A stretch of 64,000 nucleotides of DNA from Roseobacter sp. (GCA_002731875.1 PCCY01000035.1:30933-94932); one strand, 5' to 3'. Shown: positions 16,284 through 25,497, counted from the first letter of the stretch. Numbers and translations: made by a program. Notes: generated from the sequence alone by a model not told the origin.

Positions 16284-18179
16284 TCAGGAAACCGTGACAA
16301 CGCGGAACATTCCCATTTCGAGATGATAGAGAAGATGGCAGTGGAACGCCCAGTTTCCAGGCGCATCGGCCGTCACCAGAACAGAAACACGTTCGGCAGG
16401 TTTGACGTTGACCGTGTGCTTGCGGGGCAAGTGTTGCCCCTGCCCGTTTTCCAGTTCCATCCACATGCCGTGCAGGTGAATGGGGTGTTCCATCATCGTG
16501 TCGTTTCTGAGAACCAAGCGCAGCCGCTCCCCGTAGCGGAACTGGATCGGCCCGTTCACTTCCGAGAACTTCTTGCCATCAAACGACCACATATACCGTT
16601 CCATGACCCCGGTCAGGTGCAGTTCGATCTCACGCGATGGCTTGCGCTTGTCTTCGTATGGGACAAGCCTGCGCAAATCGCTGTAGGCAAGCACCCGACG
16701 ACCATCCTGCCCCAGGCCGATTCCGGGGTTGTCGGTCTGATCGGTGGCGTACATCGACACCATAGCACTGCCTGGCAGGTGCTTGTCCGGTCCGTGCTTA
16801 TAGGATTTGCCCGCGGGTTTGGACGGCATCGCCATTCCAGCCATTTCCCCGGCTGGCACAGGCTTTTTGCCTTTCATGTTTTTCATTCCAGCGGATGGCA
16901 TTTTCATGCCTTTAGCCATGCCGGACATATCGTGGGCGGGCATCGACTTCATGCCGCTCATGTCCATGTTGCCAGCCGATTGCATATCCATGCTTGCACC
17001 GGTCATATTCTGCATGGGCATTTCGTTCATACCGTCCATCGACATGCCACCGGGCATCATCCCCATGTCGGCCATGGTTCTGACCGGGCGAACACGGCGT
17101 GCCGGGATGCCTGCCTGCATCCCCATCTGTGGGGCCAGTGTCCCGCGCGCAAAACCGCTGCGGTCCATTGTTTCGGCAAATACCGTATAGGCCTTGTTGC
17201 TGTCAGGTTCGACAATCACGTCAAATGTTTCGGCAACGCCAATGCGGAATTCGTCGACACGCACCGGTTTTACGTTCTGACCATCGGCCGCGACGACCGT
17301 CATCTTCAGGCCGGGGATACGCACATCGAAATAGGTCATCGCCGACCCGTTGATGAAGCGCAGGCGGATCTTCTCGCCAGACCGGAACAGCCCGGTCCAG
17401 TTCTCTGCACCAGTCATACCGTTCATCAGATAGTGATAAGTCGCGCCGGTGACATCCGCGATATCTGTCGGATCCATCCGCATCGCGCCCCACCGCATAC
17501 GGTCGGCAAAGGTCGCGCGGGCACCGTTTTTCCGGATATCGTTCATGAAGTCGACGACGGTCTGTTTTTGAAAGTTATAGTACGACCCCATCGTCTTGAT
17601 CTTGCGTAGGACACTGTACGGGTTTTCGAACGTCCAGTCCGACAGCATGACGACATAGTCGCGTTGGTACTTAAAGGGATCGGGGCGGATCGGATCAATG
17701 ACCAATGGGCCATAATGACCCGATTGTTCCTGCAATCCCGAATGGCTGTGGTACCAGTATGTACCGCTTTGGCGAATGGGAATCCGGTATGTAAATGTCT
17801 GTCCGGGCTTGATGCCGGGAAAAGTCACCTTGGGGACCCCGTCCATCGCGTTTGGCAAGATCACACCGTGCCAGTGAATGGACGTATCTTCGCTTAGGGT
17901 ATTGCGCACGTTGATCGTGACGTCGTCGCCTTCCCTGAAACGGAGAAGCGGGCCAGGGATGCCACCGTTAACTGTCACGCCGCGGCCGTTTTTACCGCCC
18001 ACTTTGACGCGCGTTTTTGCAATCGTCAGGTCGTATACACCCGGTGACTTTTCCGCGGGCGCACCCGCTGCCTGCGCTTCGCTCGATATTACGTTCTGAA
18101 GCAAGGCTGCTGACCCTAACCCCAATGCCCCGGACACAAACCCTCGTCTATTTAAAAACGTCAGCTTATCACTCGACAT
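16284..18179 (-). CDS. copA: Copper resistance multicopper oxidase CopA, copy 2 (Tat-type signal)
   Basis: This is about 631 residues with a twin-arginine signal (LNRRGFVSGALGLGSAALL). Copper ligands are SIHWHGVI, YWYHSHSG, EHPIHLHGMWM and HCHLLYHLEMGMF. The Met-rich insertion spans about residues 366-456 and is shorter and more varied than in copy 1 (GGMSMDGMNEMPMQNM, AGMKNMKGKK). Export through Tat implies folding, and probably copper loading, before translocation. The start at 18179 (MSSDKL) is set by AAGGA 6 bases upstream; the ATG at 18185 is too close to it. It is followed at once by copB-2 and then the terminator, a two-gene operon. Confidence 0.93.
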   Translation of the reverse strand: MSSDKLTFLNRRGFVSGALGLGSAALLQNVISSEAQAAGAPAEKSPGVYDLTIAKTRVKVGGKNGRGVTVNGGIPGPLLRFREGDDVTINVRNTLSEDTSIHWHGVILPNAMDGVPKVTFPGIKPGQTFTYRIPIRQSGTYWYHSHSGLQEQSGHYGPLVIDPIRPDPFKYQRDYVVMLSDWTFENPYSVLRKIKTMGSYYNFQKQTVVDFMNDIRKNGARATFADRMRWGAMRMDPTDIADVTGATYHYLMNGMTGAENWTGLFRSGEKIRLRFINGSAMTYFDVRIPGLKMTVVAADGQNVKPVRVDEFRIGVAETFDVIVEPDSNKAYTVFAETMDRSGFARGTLAPQMGMQAGIPARRVRPVRTMADMGMMPGGMSMDGMNEMPMQNMTGASMDMQSAGNMDMSGMKSMPAHDMSGMAKGMKMPSAGMKNMKGKKPVPAGEMAGMAMPSKPAGKSYKHGPDKHLPGSAMVSMYATDQTDNPGIGLGQDGRRVLAYSDLRRLVPYEDKRKPSREIELHLTGVMERYMWSFDGKKFSEVNGPIQFRYGERLRLVLRNDTMMEHPIHLHGMWMELENGQGQHLPRKHTVNVKPAERVSVLVTADAPGNWAFHCHLLYHLEMGMFRVVTVS

Positions 18180-18376
18180 CGCCATTCCTTCGCTAAAATG
18201 AAATCTGCTTAGGCCTACCGACTACGCCTAAAGCATATTTCAGTAAACGGGTTCTATAACTGGAACGTTGCAAAAAGCTTTCGACCCAACCGAAATGCCT
18301 CGTTGTGCACCTTGTAGTCGGCGATGCGAAGCACTAAGACCTCGCGTCACCATATTTAGCCAGAACGGAAGCCGAT

Positions 18377-19585
18377 ATGCAAGCGCTCACCGATGTATTG
18401 AATTGGATCAGTACCCAGCTTGGCCATGAAATTCCGGGTGATACATCGTCTGCTTTTTATGCATTGTTTCACGTTATCCTTCTCTGGGCCCCGCTTGCTC
18501 TTTTTCTAGTTTTATTGTTGGGCGGCGTGAGAGCTGTTCTAAGATTCGCCCGCCGTTTTTTGAAAAAGGCAAACGCCCTGACGCAATCGGGACTTCCCAC
18601 TTCGGTCTTTCAGCTTATCTTTCGCCATACCCGACGCGATCAGCTTTATCTTGTGATACTGGGGCTGATCTCGTTGCCGGTGCTTTACATGACGCTCGAG
18701 CTTCCAAAGCGCATCATCAACAGGGCTATTGACGGGCCGGAACATACGACGATCATTTTCGGAATAAAGCTTAGTCAAACCGAACATCTGTTCTTTCTGT
18801 GCGGGCTGTACCTGTTCGCGATCATCATAAGCGGGCTGATGAAATTCAGCCTGAACGTCTACAAAGGAAAAGTCGGTGAACGGCTTTTGCGGCGGCTCCG
18901 GCTCGAGATATACTACCGTTGGAGATCAGGGTCAGGCACCGAGCAGCGATCCGAGGTTATCCCGATCGTTACCCAAGAAGTAGAACCGATCGGTGGCTTC
19001 GCCGCCGAGGCTTTCGCCCTGCCGGTGTTTCAGGGCGGCACATTTCTTACCATCCTTACGTTCATGTTCTTGCAGGACCCTTATTTGGGGGCTGCGGCGA
19101 TTACACTGCTTCCGCTTCAACTTGCGCTTATCCCCAGGCTGCAACGAAAGGTAAACGTACTTGCGCGAAGCAGGATGATCGAGGTGCGCAATCTGAGCGG
19201 TCAACTTGGGTACCAATCGGGGTCGTCTGAACTGACATCCGGCCCGTCAAAGGCGGTGGGAACCAGCCTGAAGGAAATGGAGCGTATCCGGCTCAGCATC
19301 CATCGCGCAAAGTTTTTTGCCAAGAGCCTCAATAACTTCCTGTCTGCTCTTACGCCATTCTTCTTCTATGCCATCGGGGGCTATCTTGTGATCAATGGCA
19401 AGCTGACCCTCGGTGCACTGGTGGCGGTCATCGCTGCGTACAAAGATTTCTCCGCGCCCCTGAGCGAACTGTTTCGATATTACCAAACCCGCGAGGATGT
19501 CAGGATCCGATACGAAGGTATCGACGAATTCCTGGGAATAAGCTCGCGTCCAAATACCGCGCAAACCAAAGCAGCCGCGGGCTAA
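18377..19585 (+). CDS. ABC exporter transmembrane domain without ATPase domain
   Basis: This is a 402-residue protein that resembles the membrane domain of a type I ABC exporter. It has an N-terminal segment (residues 20-50), then about five more segments, with the coupling-helix style stretch MIEVRNLSGQLGYQSGSS. Its late part LGALVAVIAAYKDFSAPLSELFRYYQTREDVRIRYEGI is typical of the end of such a domain. The reading frame stops there, about where a nucleotide-binding domain would begin. No Walker motif follows on either strand before the next gene. It could be a truncated transporter, or a subunit that works with an ATPase encoded elsewhere. GGAAG precedes the ATG. Confidence 0.75.
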   Translation: MQALTDVLNWISTQLGHEIPGDTSSAFYALFHVILLWAPLALFLVLLLGGVRAVLRFARRFLKKANALTQSGLPTSVFQLIFRHTRRDQLYLVILGLISLPVLYMTLELPKRIINRAIDGPEHTTIIFGIKLSQTEHLFFLCGLYLFAIIISGLMKFSLNVYKGKVGERLLRRLRLEIYYRWRSGSGTEQRSEVIPIVTQEVEPIGGFAAEAFALPVFQGGTFLTILTFMFLQDPYLGAAAITLLPLQLALIPRLQRKVNVLARSRMIEVRNLSGQLGYQSGSSELTSGPSKAVGTSLKEMERIRLSIHRAKFFAKSLNNFLSALTPFFFYAIGGYLVINGKLTLGALVAVIAAYKDFSAPLSELFRYYQTREDVRIRYEGIDEFLGISSRPNTAQTKAAAG

Positions 19586-19619
19586 GCCGAGGCTGGAATA
19601 GCCGGCGGTTCGGGGCGTT

Positions 19620-20960
19620 TCAAACTGCCGCCATCACAGTGTCGACAGCGCGGGATAGTCTCTCGACCATCTCGTCCAGTTCTTTCTCAGTCGCGATAAA
19701 CGGCGGGGCGAGCAAAATGTGGTCGCCTTTACGACCATCGCGTGTACCGGGCATCGGATAACAGATCAGCCCTTCGGCAAACGCCGCTTTTTTGAGCCTT
19801 CCTGCCAGACCCAGCCCTGGGTCCAAGGGTTCCTTGGTGTCGCGGTCGGCCACGAATTCCAAACCGCGAAACAGTCCGCGCCCCCGAATATCGCCGATGT
19901 TGGCGTGGTCACCAAACCGGGCATTCAAAGCCTCGTGCAGATAGTCTCCTTTGGTTTGAACCTGCGCAACAAGGTCCCGTTCCAGCAGTTCCGACACCAC
20001 GGCAAGACCTGCGGCAGCCGCTACCGGGTGGCCGATATAAGTATGCCCATGTTGGAAAAAGCCGGTGCCTTCGGCGATCGTATTATACACTTCTTCAGAG
20101 CACAGCATCGCACCTATCGGCTGATACCCTGCACCCAATCCCTTGGCGATACACAATATATCCGGCGCGACATCATCTGCGTCACAGGCGAACAGATGCC
20201 CGGTTCGGCCCATGCCACACATGACTTCATCGAGTATCAGCAACACCCCGTAACGATCACAAATCTCGCGGATACGCTTGAAATACCCTGCGACCGCCGG
20301 CACGGCCCCCAGCGTGGCCCCCACCACCGGTTCGGCAATAAACGCCATGACGCTATCTTCTCCCAACCGGAGAATTTCCGCCTCAAGCTCATTCGCGACG
20401 CGCTCTCCATAAGCCGCGAGGCTCTCATCCGGTCGACGCTCGGCATATTCATAGCAGGGTGCTATATGGCTCACCTCGACCAACAAGGGTGCGAATTGTT
20501 GTCGCCGCCAAGCGTTGCCACCCGCAGACAGTGCCCCGATGGTATTGCCGTGGTAACTTTGGCGGCGTGCGATAAGGTGTCGGCGTTGCGGCTCGCCGCG
20601 CTCGACGTGATACTGACGCGCGAGTTTGATCGCGCTTTCCACAGCCTCAGAGCCACCTGAAACGAAATACACCCGGTCCAGATTTCCCGGCGCATTCGCA
20701 ATCAACAGATCGGCAAGTTGCTCGGCCGGTTCAGAGGTGAAAAAGCTGGTATGCGCAAATGCAAGCTGATCCATCTGCGTTTTCACCGCGTCGCGCACAC
20801 GTTGGTTGGAATGACCAAGGCAAGACACCGCGGCCCCCCCCGACCCGTCGAAATAACGCTTGCCATCCGCCGCGATGAGATAGCAACCCTCGCCGCCGAC
20901 CGCTTGTGGTAGGTCGACGTGGCAATGACGTGGGAATACGTGGCTGGAGGACTGATTCAT
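19620..20960 (-). CDS. Class III PLP-dependent aminotransferase
   Basis: The protein has 446 residues with the class III (omega/acetylornithine-type) signature. GSGGAAVSCLGHSNQRV lies near the start, SGGSEAVESAIKLAR is the cofactor phosphate site, and RQSYHGNT and FIAEPVVGAT follow. The motif LILDEVMCGMGRTG carries the Asp that pairs with the PLP nitrogen, and IAKGLGAGYQPIGAM carries the Schiff-base Lys. The final part has GLICYPMPGTRDG and DHILLAPPFIAT. Such enzymes use beta-alanine, taurine, putrescine, 4-aminobutyrate or similar amines with pyruvate or 2-oxoglutarate; sequence alone does not choose. It stands alone on the minus strand and has a poor ribosome site. Confidence 0.9.
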   Translation of the reverse strand: MNQSSSHVFPRHCHVDLPQAVGGEGCYLIAADGKRYFDGSGGAAVSCLGHSNQRVRDAVKTQMDQLAFAHTSFFTSEPAEQLADLLIANAPGNLDRVYFVSGGSEAVESAIKLARQYHVERGEPQRRHLIARRQSYHGNTIGALSAGGNAWRRQQFAPLLVEVSHIAPCYEYAERRPDESLAAYGERVANELEAEILRLGEDSVMAFIAEPVVGATLGAVPAVAGYFKRIREICDRYGVLLILDEVMCGMGRTGHLFACDADDVAPDILCIAKGLGAGYQPIGAMLCSEEVYNTIAEGTGFFQHGHTYIGHPVAAAAGLAVVSELLERDLVAQVQTKGDYLHEALNARFGDHANIGDIRGRGLFRGLEFVADRDTKEPLDPGLGLAGRLKKAAFAEGLICYPMPGTRDGRKGDHILLAPPFIATEKELDEMVERLSRAVDTVMAAV

Positions 20961-21318
20961 GACGGGGGTCTCTCGAAGGGATAGGTAAGTTTACGCCAAG
21001 CATAGGCAGGTTTCGTGCCATCGGTAAGGCAAATTTATCATAAGCTGAACATTAAAAGGACGCTGATTTCGGTGTTCGACTTTTCCGAGAACTTCGCAAC
21101 CCACCTGCCCGTGGGGTTCATCAAAAAATCTCCAGGAACAGTTGCCCGAAAAGGACAATACGGCGACGCCCAGTGTGATCAATTGCGCAATCTGCGCCAG
21201 ATGGGGCGCATGATCGGTAAACGTCGCCGGATATCAGGGTTTGTCACCGGACGGCTAATTTCAAAAAAAGGTTTTTTCGTCTTGTACTACCTAGGTTTGC
21301 TTGGCTATACGCGTCAGC
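20961..21318. other. Intergenic region before tRNA-Ser
   Basis: These 358 bases hold no supported gene. The right end should contain the tRNA promoter. A stretch rich in A and T (21261-21300) lies just before the tRNA. Confidence 0.4.
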
Positions 21319-21408
21319 GGAGATGTGGCCGAGTGGTCGAAGGCGCTCCCCTGCTAAGGGAGTAGGCCCGGAAGGGTCTCGAGGGTTCGAATCCCTTCGT
21401 CTCCGCCA
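21319..21408 (+). tRNA. tRNA-Ser (anticodon GCT)
   Basis: This is a 90-base type II tRNA. The acceptor arms GGAGATG and CGTCTCC pair (one G-U), with discriminator G and an encoded CCA. The D arm starts GGCCGAGTGGTCGAAGGC, the anticodon arm is CTCCCCTGCTAAGGGAG, and a long variable arm and GGGTTCGAATCCC T arm follow. Anticodon GCT reads AGC and AGU. Confidence 0.97.
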
Positions 21409-21608
21409 CTTTCCCAATCGATCAAAAAAACCGCCACATAAACAAGGCGTAATCGCTTTGATCTCGCCCTTTTTTTTTCTAAACGTGTCTCGCCCCTTTA
21501 GGGTTCTTTGAACGCTTTGAGAGCGGGGGCACGGGTATCGAGAGCCGCAGACGCTGTGCCGGCACGCTGGGACGGGCGGTAATGGGGTCGTCGAAGGCTA
21601 GGAAATAT

Positions 21609-22481
21609 CTAATTTTCAGCCCGTTCCAGGAACCACGTCACCACAGCATCGATCGCGGCATTCTGCTTGGATTGTCGCTTGGCAAGCAGATAAAAATCCT
21701 GCTCGCCCGAGAGGGTAAGTGGTGTGATCTGGAGCAATCGCTTGGCTTCAAGCTCTGTCGCCACCAGAAAACGGCTAACCAAAGCAACACCTTGACCAAA
21801 GATCGCGGCATCCACGGCCAAGGATGTCTGACTAAGGCGCAGTCCGCGACCTCCCCTATCCTCGACTTGTAACAATCCCAGAAATTCCGGCCACAGATAA
21901 TGCGCGTCGTGAACCTTGGGCATCGATGCGATGGCGTGTGACGTGGCAGGCAAAGCATACTTTTCAACAAGGCTTGGTGCCGCCACGGCGATAATTTCCT
22001 GACGAAACAGAAGATGAGCATTGAGGGAAGCACCGAAGGGTGGTTTTCCCTGCCTTACAGCAAGGTCAATCCCGTCGCTGTGAAAGCTCGAAACCTTTTC
22101 TGTTGCCATAATGCGCAGATCGATATCGGGGTGTTTGGCCGATAGGTCCGGCAAGCTAGGGATCAACCATTTGGCGGCGAATGTTGGCGTGACACTGACA
22201 AGCACTTTGCCAGGTTCCGGTCTCAGTTGATCGGTTGCCCTACGGAGCGCGTCGAACGCGGCACCGATGGTTACGTGATAGCTCCGCCCTGCTGAAGTGA
22301 AAGCCAACCCTTTGGGCAGCCTTTCGAATAGTGGCACACCCAAATACGTCTCAAGCTGACGCACCTGTTGGGCGACCGCACCTTGAGTGACGCCCAGTTC
22401 ATCCGCAGCGGCACGAAAATTCAGAAGCCTACCAGCCACGTCAAAAGCGCGTAGCCCGTTGAGAGGAGGAAGTTGGGACAT
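21609..22481 (-). CDS. LysR-family regulator, GcvA/AmpR-like
   Basis: The protein has 290 residues. The N-terminal winged helix reads LPPLNGLRAFDVAGRLLNFRAAADELGVTQGAVAQQVRQLE, the pattern of the GcvA/AmpR branch of LysR regulators. A periplasmic-binding-like effector domain follows (VSVTPTFAAKWLIPSLPDL, DIDLRIMATEK, GIDLAVRQG, GQGVALVSRFL). It is divergent from the SDR gene at 22580 with 98 bases between them, so it probably controls that gene and itself. A LysR-type T-N11-A site should lie in that gap; I could not single one out. Confidence 0.9.
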   Translation of the reverse strand: MSQLPPLNGLRAFDVAGRLLNFRAAADELGVTQGAVAQQVRQLETYLGVPLFERLPKGLAFTSAGRSYHVTIGAAFDALRRATDQLRPEPGKVLVSVTPTFAAKWLIPSLPDLSAKHPDIDLRIMATEKVSSFHSDGIDLAVRQGKPPFGASLNAHLLFRQEIIAVAAPSLVEKYALPATSHAIASMPKVHDAHYLWPEFLGLLQVEDRGGRGLRLSQTSLAVDAAIFGQGVALVSRFLVATELEAKRLLQITPLTLSGEQDFYLLAKRQSKQNAAIDAVVTWFLERAEN

Positions 22482-22579
22482 ATGACAATAGTATTCCTAC
22501 AGGCACGACACATCAATTCTTAGGGGGAACATCACCCCACGTATAGTATTTATACGCCAACACACAAACGGAGAGAACA

Positions 22580-23284
22580 ATGTCAGTAGAAAAAGTAGCG
22601 CTCATCACCGCAGGCGGGAGTGGCATGGGGGCAGACGCCGCCCGTCGATTAGCCGCAGACGGATTTAAGGTTGGTATCCTCTCATCGTCGGGGAAAGGCG
22701 AGGCGCTTGGCGTCGAGCTGGGGGGCTTTGGCGTCACGGGTTCCAATACCAGCCCCAAAGACATTTCCGCATTGGTGCAAGGTGCCATGGAACGTTGGGG
22801 CCGGGTGGACGCGCTGATCAATTCCGCTGGCCATGGCCCCAAAGGGCCGGTGCTGGAGATTTCGGACGATGATTGGCACATGGGGATGGAAGTCTATTTG
22901 ATGAACGTTATCCGCCCGACACGGTTGGTCACCCCCGCGATGCAGGCGCAGAACGGCGGTACTATCATCAACATTTCGACATTTGCGGCGTTCGAGCCTG
23001 ACCCGCTCTTCCCGACTTCGGGCGTATTCCGGGCGGGCCTTGCAGCTTTCACCAAGCTTTATTCCGACAAATATGCCGCTGACAACATTCGCATGAACAA
23101 TGTGCTGCCCGGTTTCATCGACAGCCTTCCGGAAACCGAAGATCGCAAGGCGCGCATTCCGATGCAGCGCTATGGGCAGACCCAAGAGGTCTCATCGGTG
23201 ATTTCGTTTCTCGCCTCTGAAGGGGGCGGCTACATCACTGGGCAAAACCTGCGTATCGACGGGGGTCTGACCCGTGCCGTCTGA
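22580..23284 (+). CDS. Short-chain dehydrogenase/reductase-family protein with altered active site
   Basis: The protein has 234 residues and a Rossmann fold. The cofactor loop reads ALITAGGSGMGADAARRLA, NSAG is present (INSAGHGPKG), and the end GGYITGQNLRIDGGLTRAV is classical SDR. The usual catalytic Tyr-x-x-x-Lys is replaced: the aligned place reads SGVFRAGLAAFTK, so Tyr becomes Ser and Lys becomes Arg. The catalytic Ser region (INISTFAAF) is kept. The protein may have lost reductase activity or use another mechanism. GGAGAG precedes the ATG. It is divergent from the LysR gene and overlaps the following small gene. Confidence 0.85.
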   Translation: MSVEKVALITAGGSGMGADAARRLAADGFKVGILSSSGKGEALGVELGGFGVTGSNTSPKDISALVQGAMERWGRVDALINSAGHGPKGPVLEISDDDWHMGMEVYLMNVIRPTRLVTPAMQAQNGGTIINISTFAAFEPDPLFPTSGVFRAGLAAFTKLYSDKYAADNIRMNNVLPGFIDSLPETEDRKARIPMQRYGQTQEVSSVISFLASEGGGYITGQNLRIDGGLTRAV

Positions 23285-23534
23285 TATCACCATTGGACGC
23301 CCACGATTGGACCGCTTGGTTTTCGGGGTTAAATGGGGCGCTTCGATCATCCAGATCATGGGCTACACCGCTACGGGCTTCGGATGGACGCCATGGAACC
23401 TCTATCTGTTTTTGATCGGCGTATTGGGGTGGTTTGCTGTTGGTGCCTTGTGGAATGACAAGGCGTTGATGCTGGTCCACCTTGTCGCACTCGGCGCGAT
23501 GATCGCGGGAATGACCAGCGCACCACCGTCATAG
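23274..23534 (+). CDS. Small membrane protein, unknown function
   Basis: This is an 86-residue protein starting with GTG, overlapping the SDR gene by 11 bases, so it is translationally coupled. It has two or three hydrophobic helices (IIQIMGYTATGFGW, NLYLFLIGVLGWFAVGALW, LVHLVALGAMIAGM) and almost no charged residues after position 25. Small proteins of this look (uncharacterised domain families) are common in Rhodobacterales, but I do not assign it to one with certainty. Confidence 0.6.
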   Translation: MPSDITIGRPRLDRLVFGVKWGASIIQIMGYTATGFGWTPWNLYLFLIGVLGWFAVGALWNDKALMLVHLVALGAMIAGMTSAPPS

Positions 23535-23684
23535 GGCGAACATCAAGACAGGGCGCAGCACCGCGTCGATCAGGCCCCATTTACGCAAGACAGCAATGTC
23601 CGACACAAGCCGCAGGTGCGGCGAAGATTGCTAGGCTTCGGTTTGAAACAGGTCTATTGATAGGAAAACGAACGAGGTTAAATC

Positions 23685-23972
23685 ATGCAGCGCAGCACCA
23701 TTTCGGTAATTTTGACTTTCATGCTCGCGTCAGGTTGCAGCAACATTGCCGCCGACCGCACTTTGGTCGTAGGTACCGGCCCAGACGAATTGCTGAAGCT
23801 GCGCGCAGGTCCGGGGCTTGGATTTAGCGTTATCTTGGGCCTGCCGGACGGAACCGCGCTGAATCGCCGGGACTGTGTCACAGAAATAGGTCAGTTGTGG
23901 TGCCGTGTCTCGCTTACCGCCGCACCTCAAATCACGGGCTATGTGTCGGCCGATTATCTTTCGTCACGTTAA
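23685..23972 (+). CDS. SH3-domain lipoprotein
   Basis: This is 95 residues. The lipobox LASGC at residues 15-19 marks a lipoprotein. The mature part is a single bacterial SH3 domain: LLKLRAGPGLGFSVILGLPDGTAL and GYVSADYLSSR are the standard first and last strands. Such domains bind peptidoglycan or other wall components. Two further Cys (RRDC, LWC) could form a disulphide. The gene stands alone with AGGTTAAATC before the ATG. Confidence 0.8.
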   Translation: MQRSTISVILTFMLASGCSNIAADRTLVVGTGPDELLKLRAGPGLGFSVILGLPDGTALNRRDCVTEIGQLWCRVSLTAAPQITGYVSADYLSSR

Positions 23973-24347
23973 CCTGGACCTATGGATGCCGCGCTGTGTT
24001 TACCCACATCGGTCGGGGCAAATAATGTTGGTCACTGCAAGGCGAACGGCGCAGTTCGACCTCAGCGGTAGGTACCAGCCGTCCCAAGACCTGCCGGCTG
24101 TGGGGCAGCGGTGGGTTGAAATGACGGGCCGCGCCTGACTTCAGCCCTATACACAAAAGACCGCATTGACGCTTGTGTCGAACGCCGCGGCATTTGTACC
24201 GGGGGCACGCAACCCCATGCACACGGAAAAATCCGGGCGCACCCACGCGAGAGGTGCACGGCTCTTTGCCTTATTTAAACCGGCGACCTTCGGGCACCTT
24301 TTATGCATGTAGGGTCACAACGGTGCCGTTACGGTAAATGTCTGGCG
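23973..24347. other. Intergenic region without recognised features
   Basis: These 375 bases lie between the SH3 lipoprotein and the end of the adh gene. No supported frame, tRNA-like fold or strong terminator was found. Termination of the long glp transcript should occur here, but no hairpin with a T-run stands out. Confidence 0.45.
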
Positions 24348-25493
24348 TCACTGGGCGTCAGACAAAATCTCGATCAGTTCGGCTTGGGATAAGGCGAACG
24401 GGTTTGCCTTCATCGACGAAGCCGTTCCAGCGGCCTTGGCGATCTGGGCATGCAAAGCCTCCCCCACCCCGAGCGCGCCGAGGCTGCGCAGACCCATTTG
24501 CCGCGACCAGGCGTCAAGCGCCTTCAGGCCAGAACCGGGTGCACTGGTTGTTGCGAATTGATGATCGAGTTCGGTCAATATGAAATCCAGGCGACGATAA
24601 GTTTCGGAACCGGGCCTGGCCTTGCGCAGGTGGGATGCCAGTACGGCAGGCAGCAAGGCACCGCATATCTCGCCGTGCGGTGCCCCGGTCAAACCGCCGA
24701 TCACCCCGGCAAAGCCATGCACCGCGCCTAGTCCCGCATTGGCCAGGGCCAAGCCCCCGCAAGTGCTTACCCACGCCATATCGTCCCACGCTTTGGGGGT
24801 CCCGTTTTCGACCACGTCGCGCAGGGCCGACAGGCCCACAGGAATTGCAGCGCGGCACAGGGCATCGGTCATCGGATTGGATTTCGACGATACGTATGGT
24901 TCAATGACCTGGGTAATCGCATCCAGCGCCGCCGCGAGGATCACCCGACGCGGGGCACCCTCCATCAGCGCGGCATCGACGATGGCGATATCGGGGATCA
25001 TACGCGGGTCGCGCAGGCTGACCTTGACGTTATGGGTCGGCACGGCAATCACGGCGTTCTTGGTGACCTCCGCACCGGTTCCAGCCGTCGTTGGTACGGC
25101 AATCATCGGTATGGGCGCGCACGGTAGCGGCTGGCCCCCGCCCACCCCCTCAAGGTAGTCAAGCGGCGTGCCATCGCAGGGAATCAAGGCGGCGAGCGCC
25201 TTGGCAAAGTCGATGACCGATCCGCCACCCAGACCGACGACCACATCAAACGATTGCTGTTTCAGACACGCCAATGCACCTTCAATCGCAGGCAAGCTTG
25301 GTTCTTCCGGGCAGCCCTGGGTTTGCACGTCCAATCCAGTATCAATACAGCTTTCGATCAACCAAGCGGCACGGGCTGGGTTCGACCCATGGACGATAAG
25401 CACACGATGGCCAAAACCTGCGGCCAACGCCGCGGCCTGCGCAGCTTGCCCGCGCCCGAAATACAGTGCCTGGGGGCTAAAGAACGAAAACAT
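24348..25493 (-). CDS. Iron-type (group III) alcohol dehydrogenase
   Basis: This is 381 residues beginning FSFFSPQALYFGRGQ. NAD-binding GLGGGSVIDFAKALA and PTTAGTGAEVTKNAVI place it in the iron-containing alcohol dehydrogenase family. Metal ligands at AVHGF and APHGEIC are present, but the usual DALTH is DAITQ, so one His ligand is Gln. It starts 4 bases after the fbp stop and is probably the last gene of the glp transcript. Candidate substrates are C3 alcohols or aldehydes such as glycerol, propanediol or lactaldehyde, inferred from context only. The start at 25493 was taken because the longer frame runs into fbp. Confidence 0.85.
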   Translation of the reverse strand: MFSFFSPQALYFGRGQAAQAAALAAGFGHRVLIVHGSNPARAAWLIESCIDTGLDVQTQGCPEEPSLPAIEGALACLKQQSFDVVVGLGGGSVIDFAKALAALIPCDGTPLDYLEGVGGGQPLPCAPIPMIAVPTTAGTGAEVTKNAVIAVPTHNVKVSLRDPRMIPDIAIVDAALMEGAPRRVILAAALDAITQVIEPYVSSKSNPMTDALCRAAIPVGLSALRDVVENGTPKAWDDMAWVSTCGGLALANAGLGAVHGFAGVIGGLTGAPHGEICGALLPAVLASHLRKARPGSETYRRLDFILTELDHQFATTSAPGSGLKALDAWSRQMGLRSLGALGVGEALHAQIAKAAGTASSMKANPFALSQAELIEILSDAQ

Positions 25494-25497
25494 CGGC

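Noticed and set aside
16137..17609. 490-codon plus-strand frame opposite copA-2
   Set aside because: Shadow of copA-2; His-rich because ATG repeats read as CAT on the other strand.
21015..21365. Plus-strand frame running into tRNA-Ser
   Set aside because: Overlaps the tRNA and has no ribosome site or similarity.
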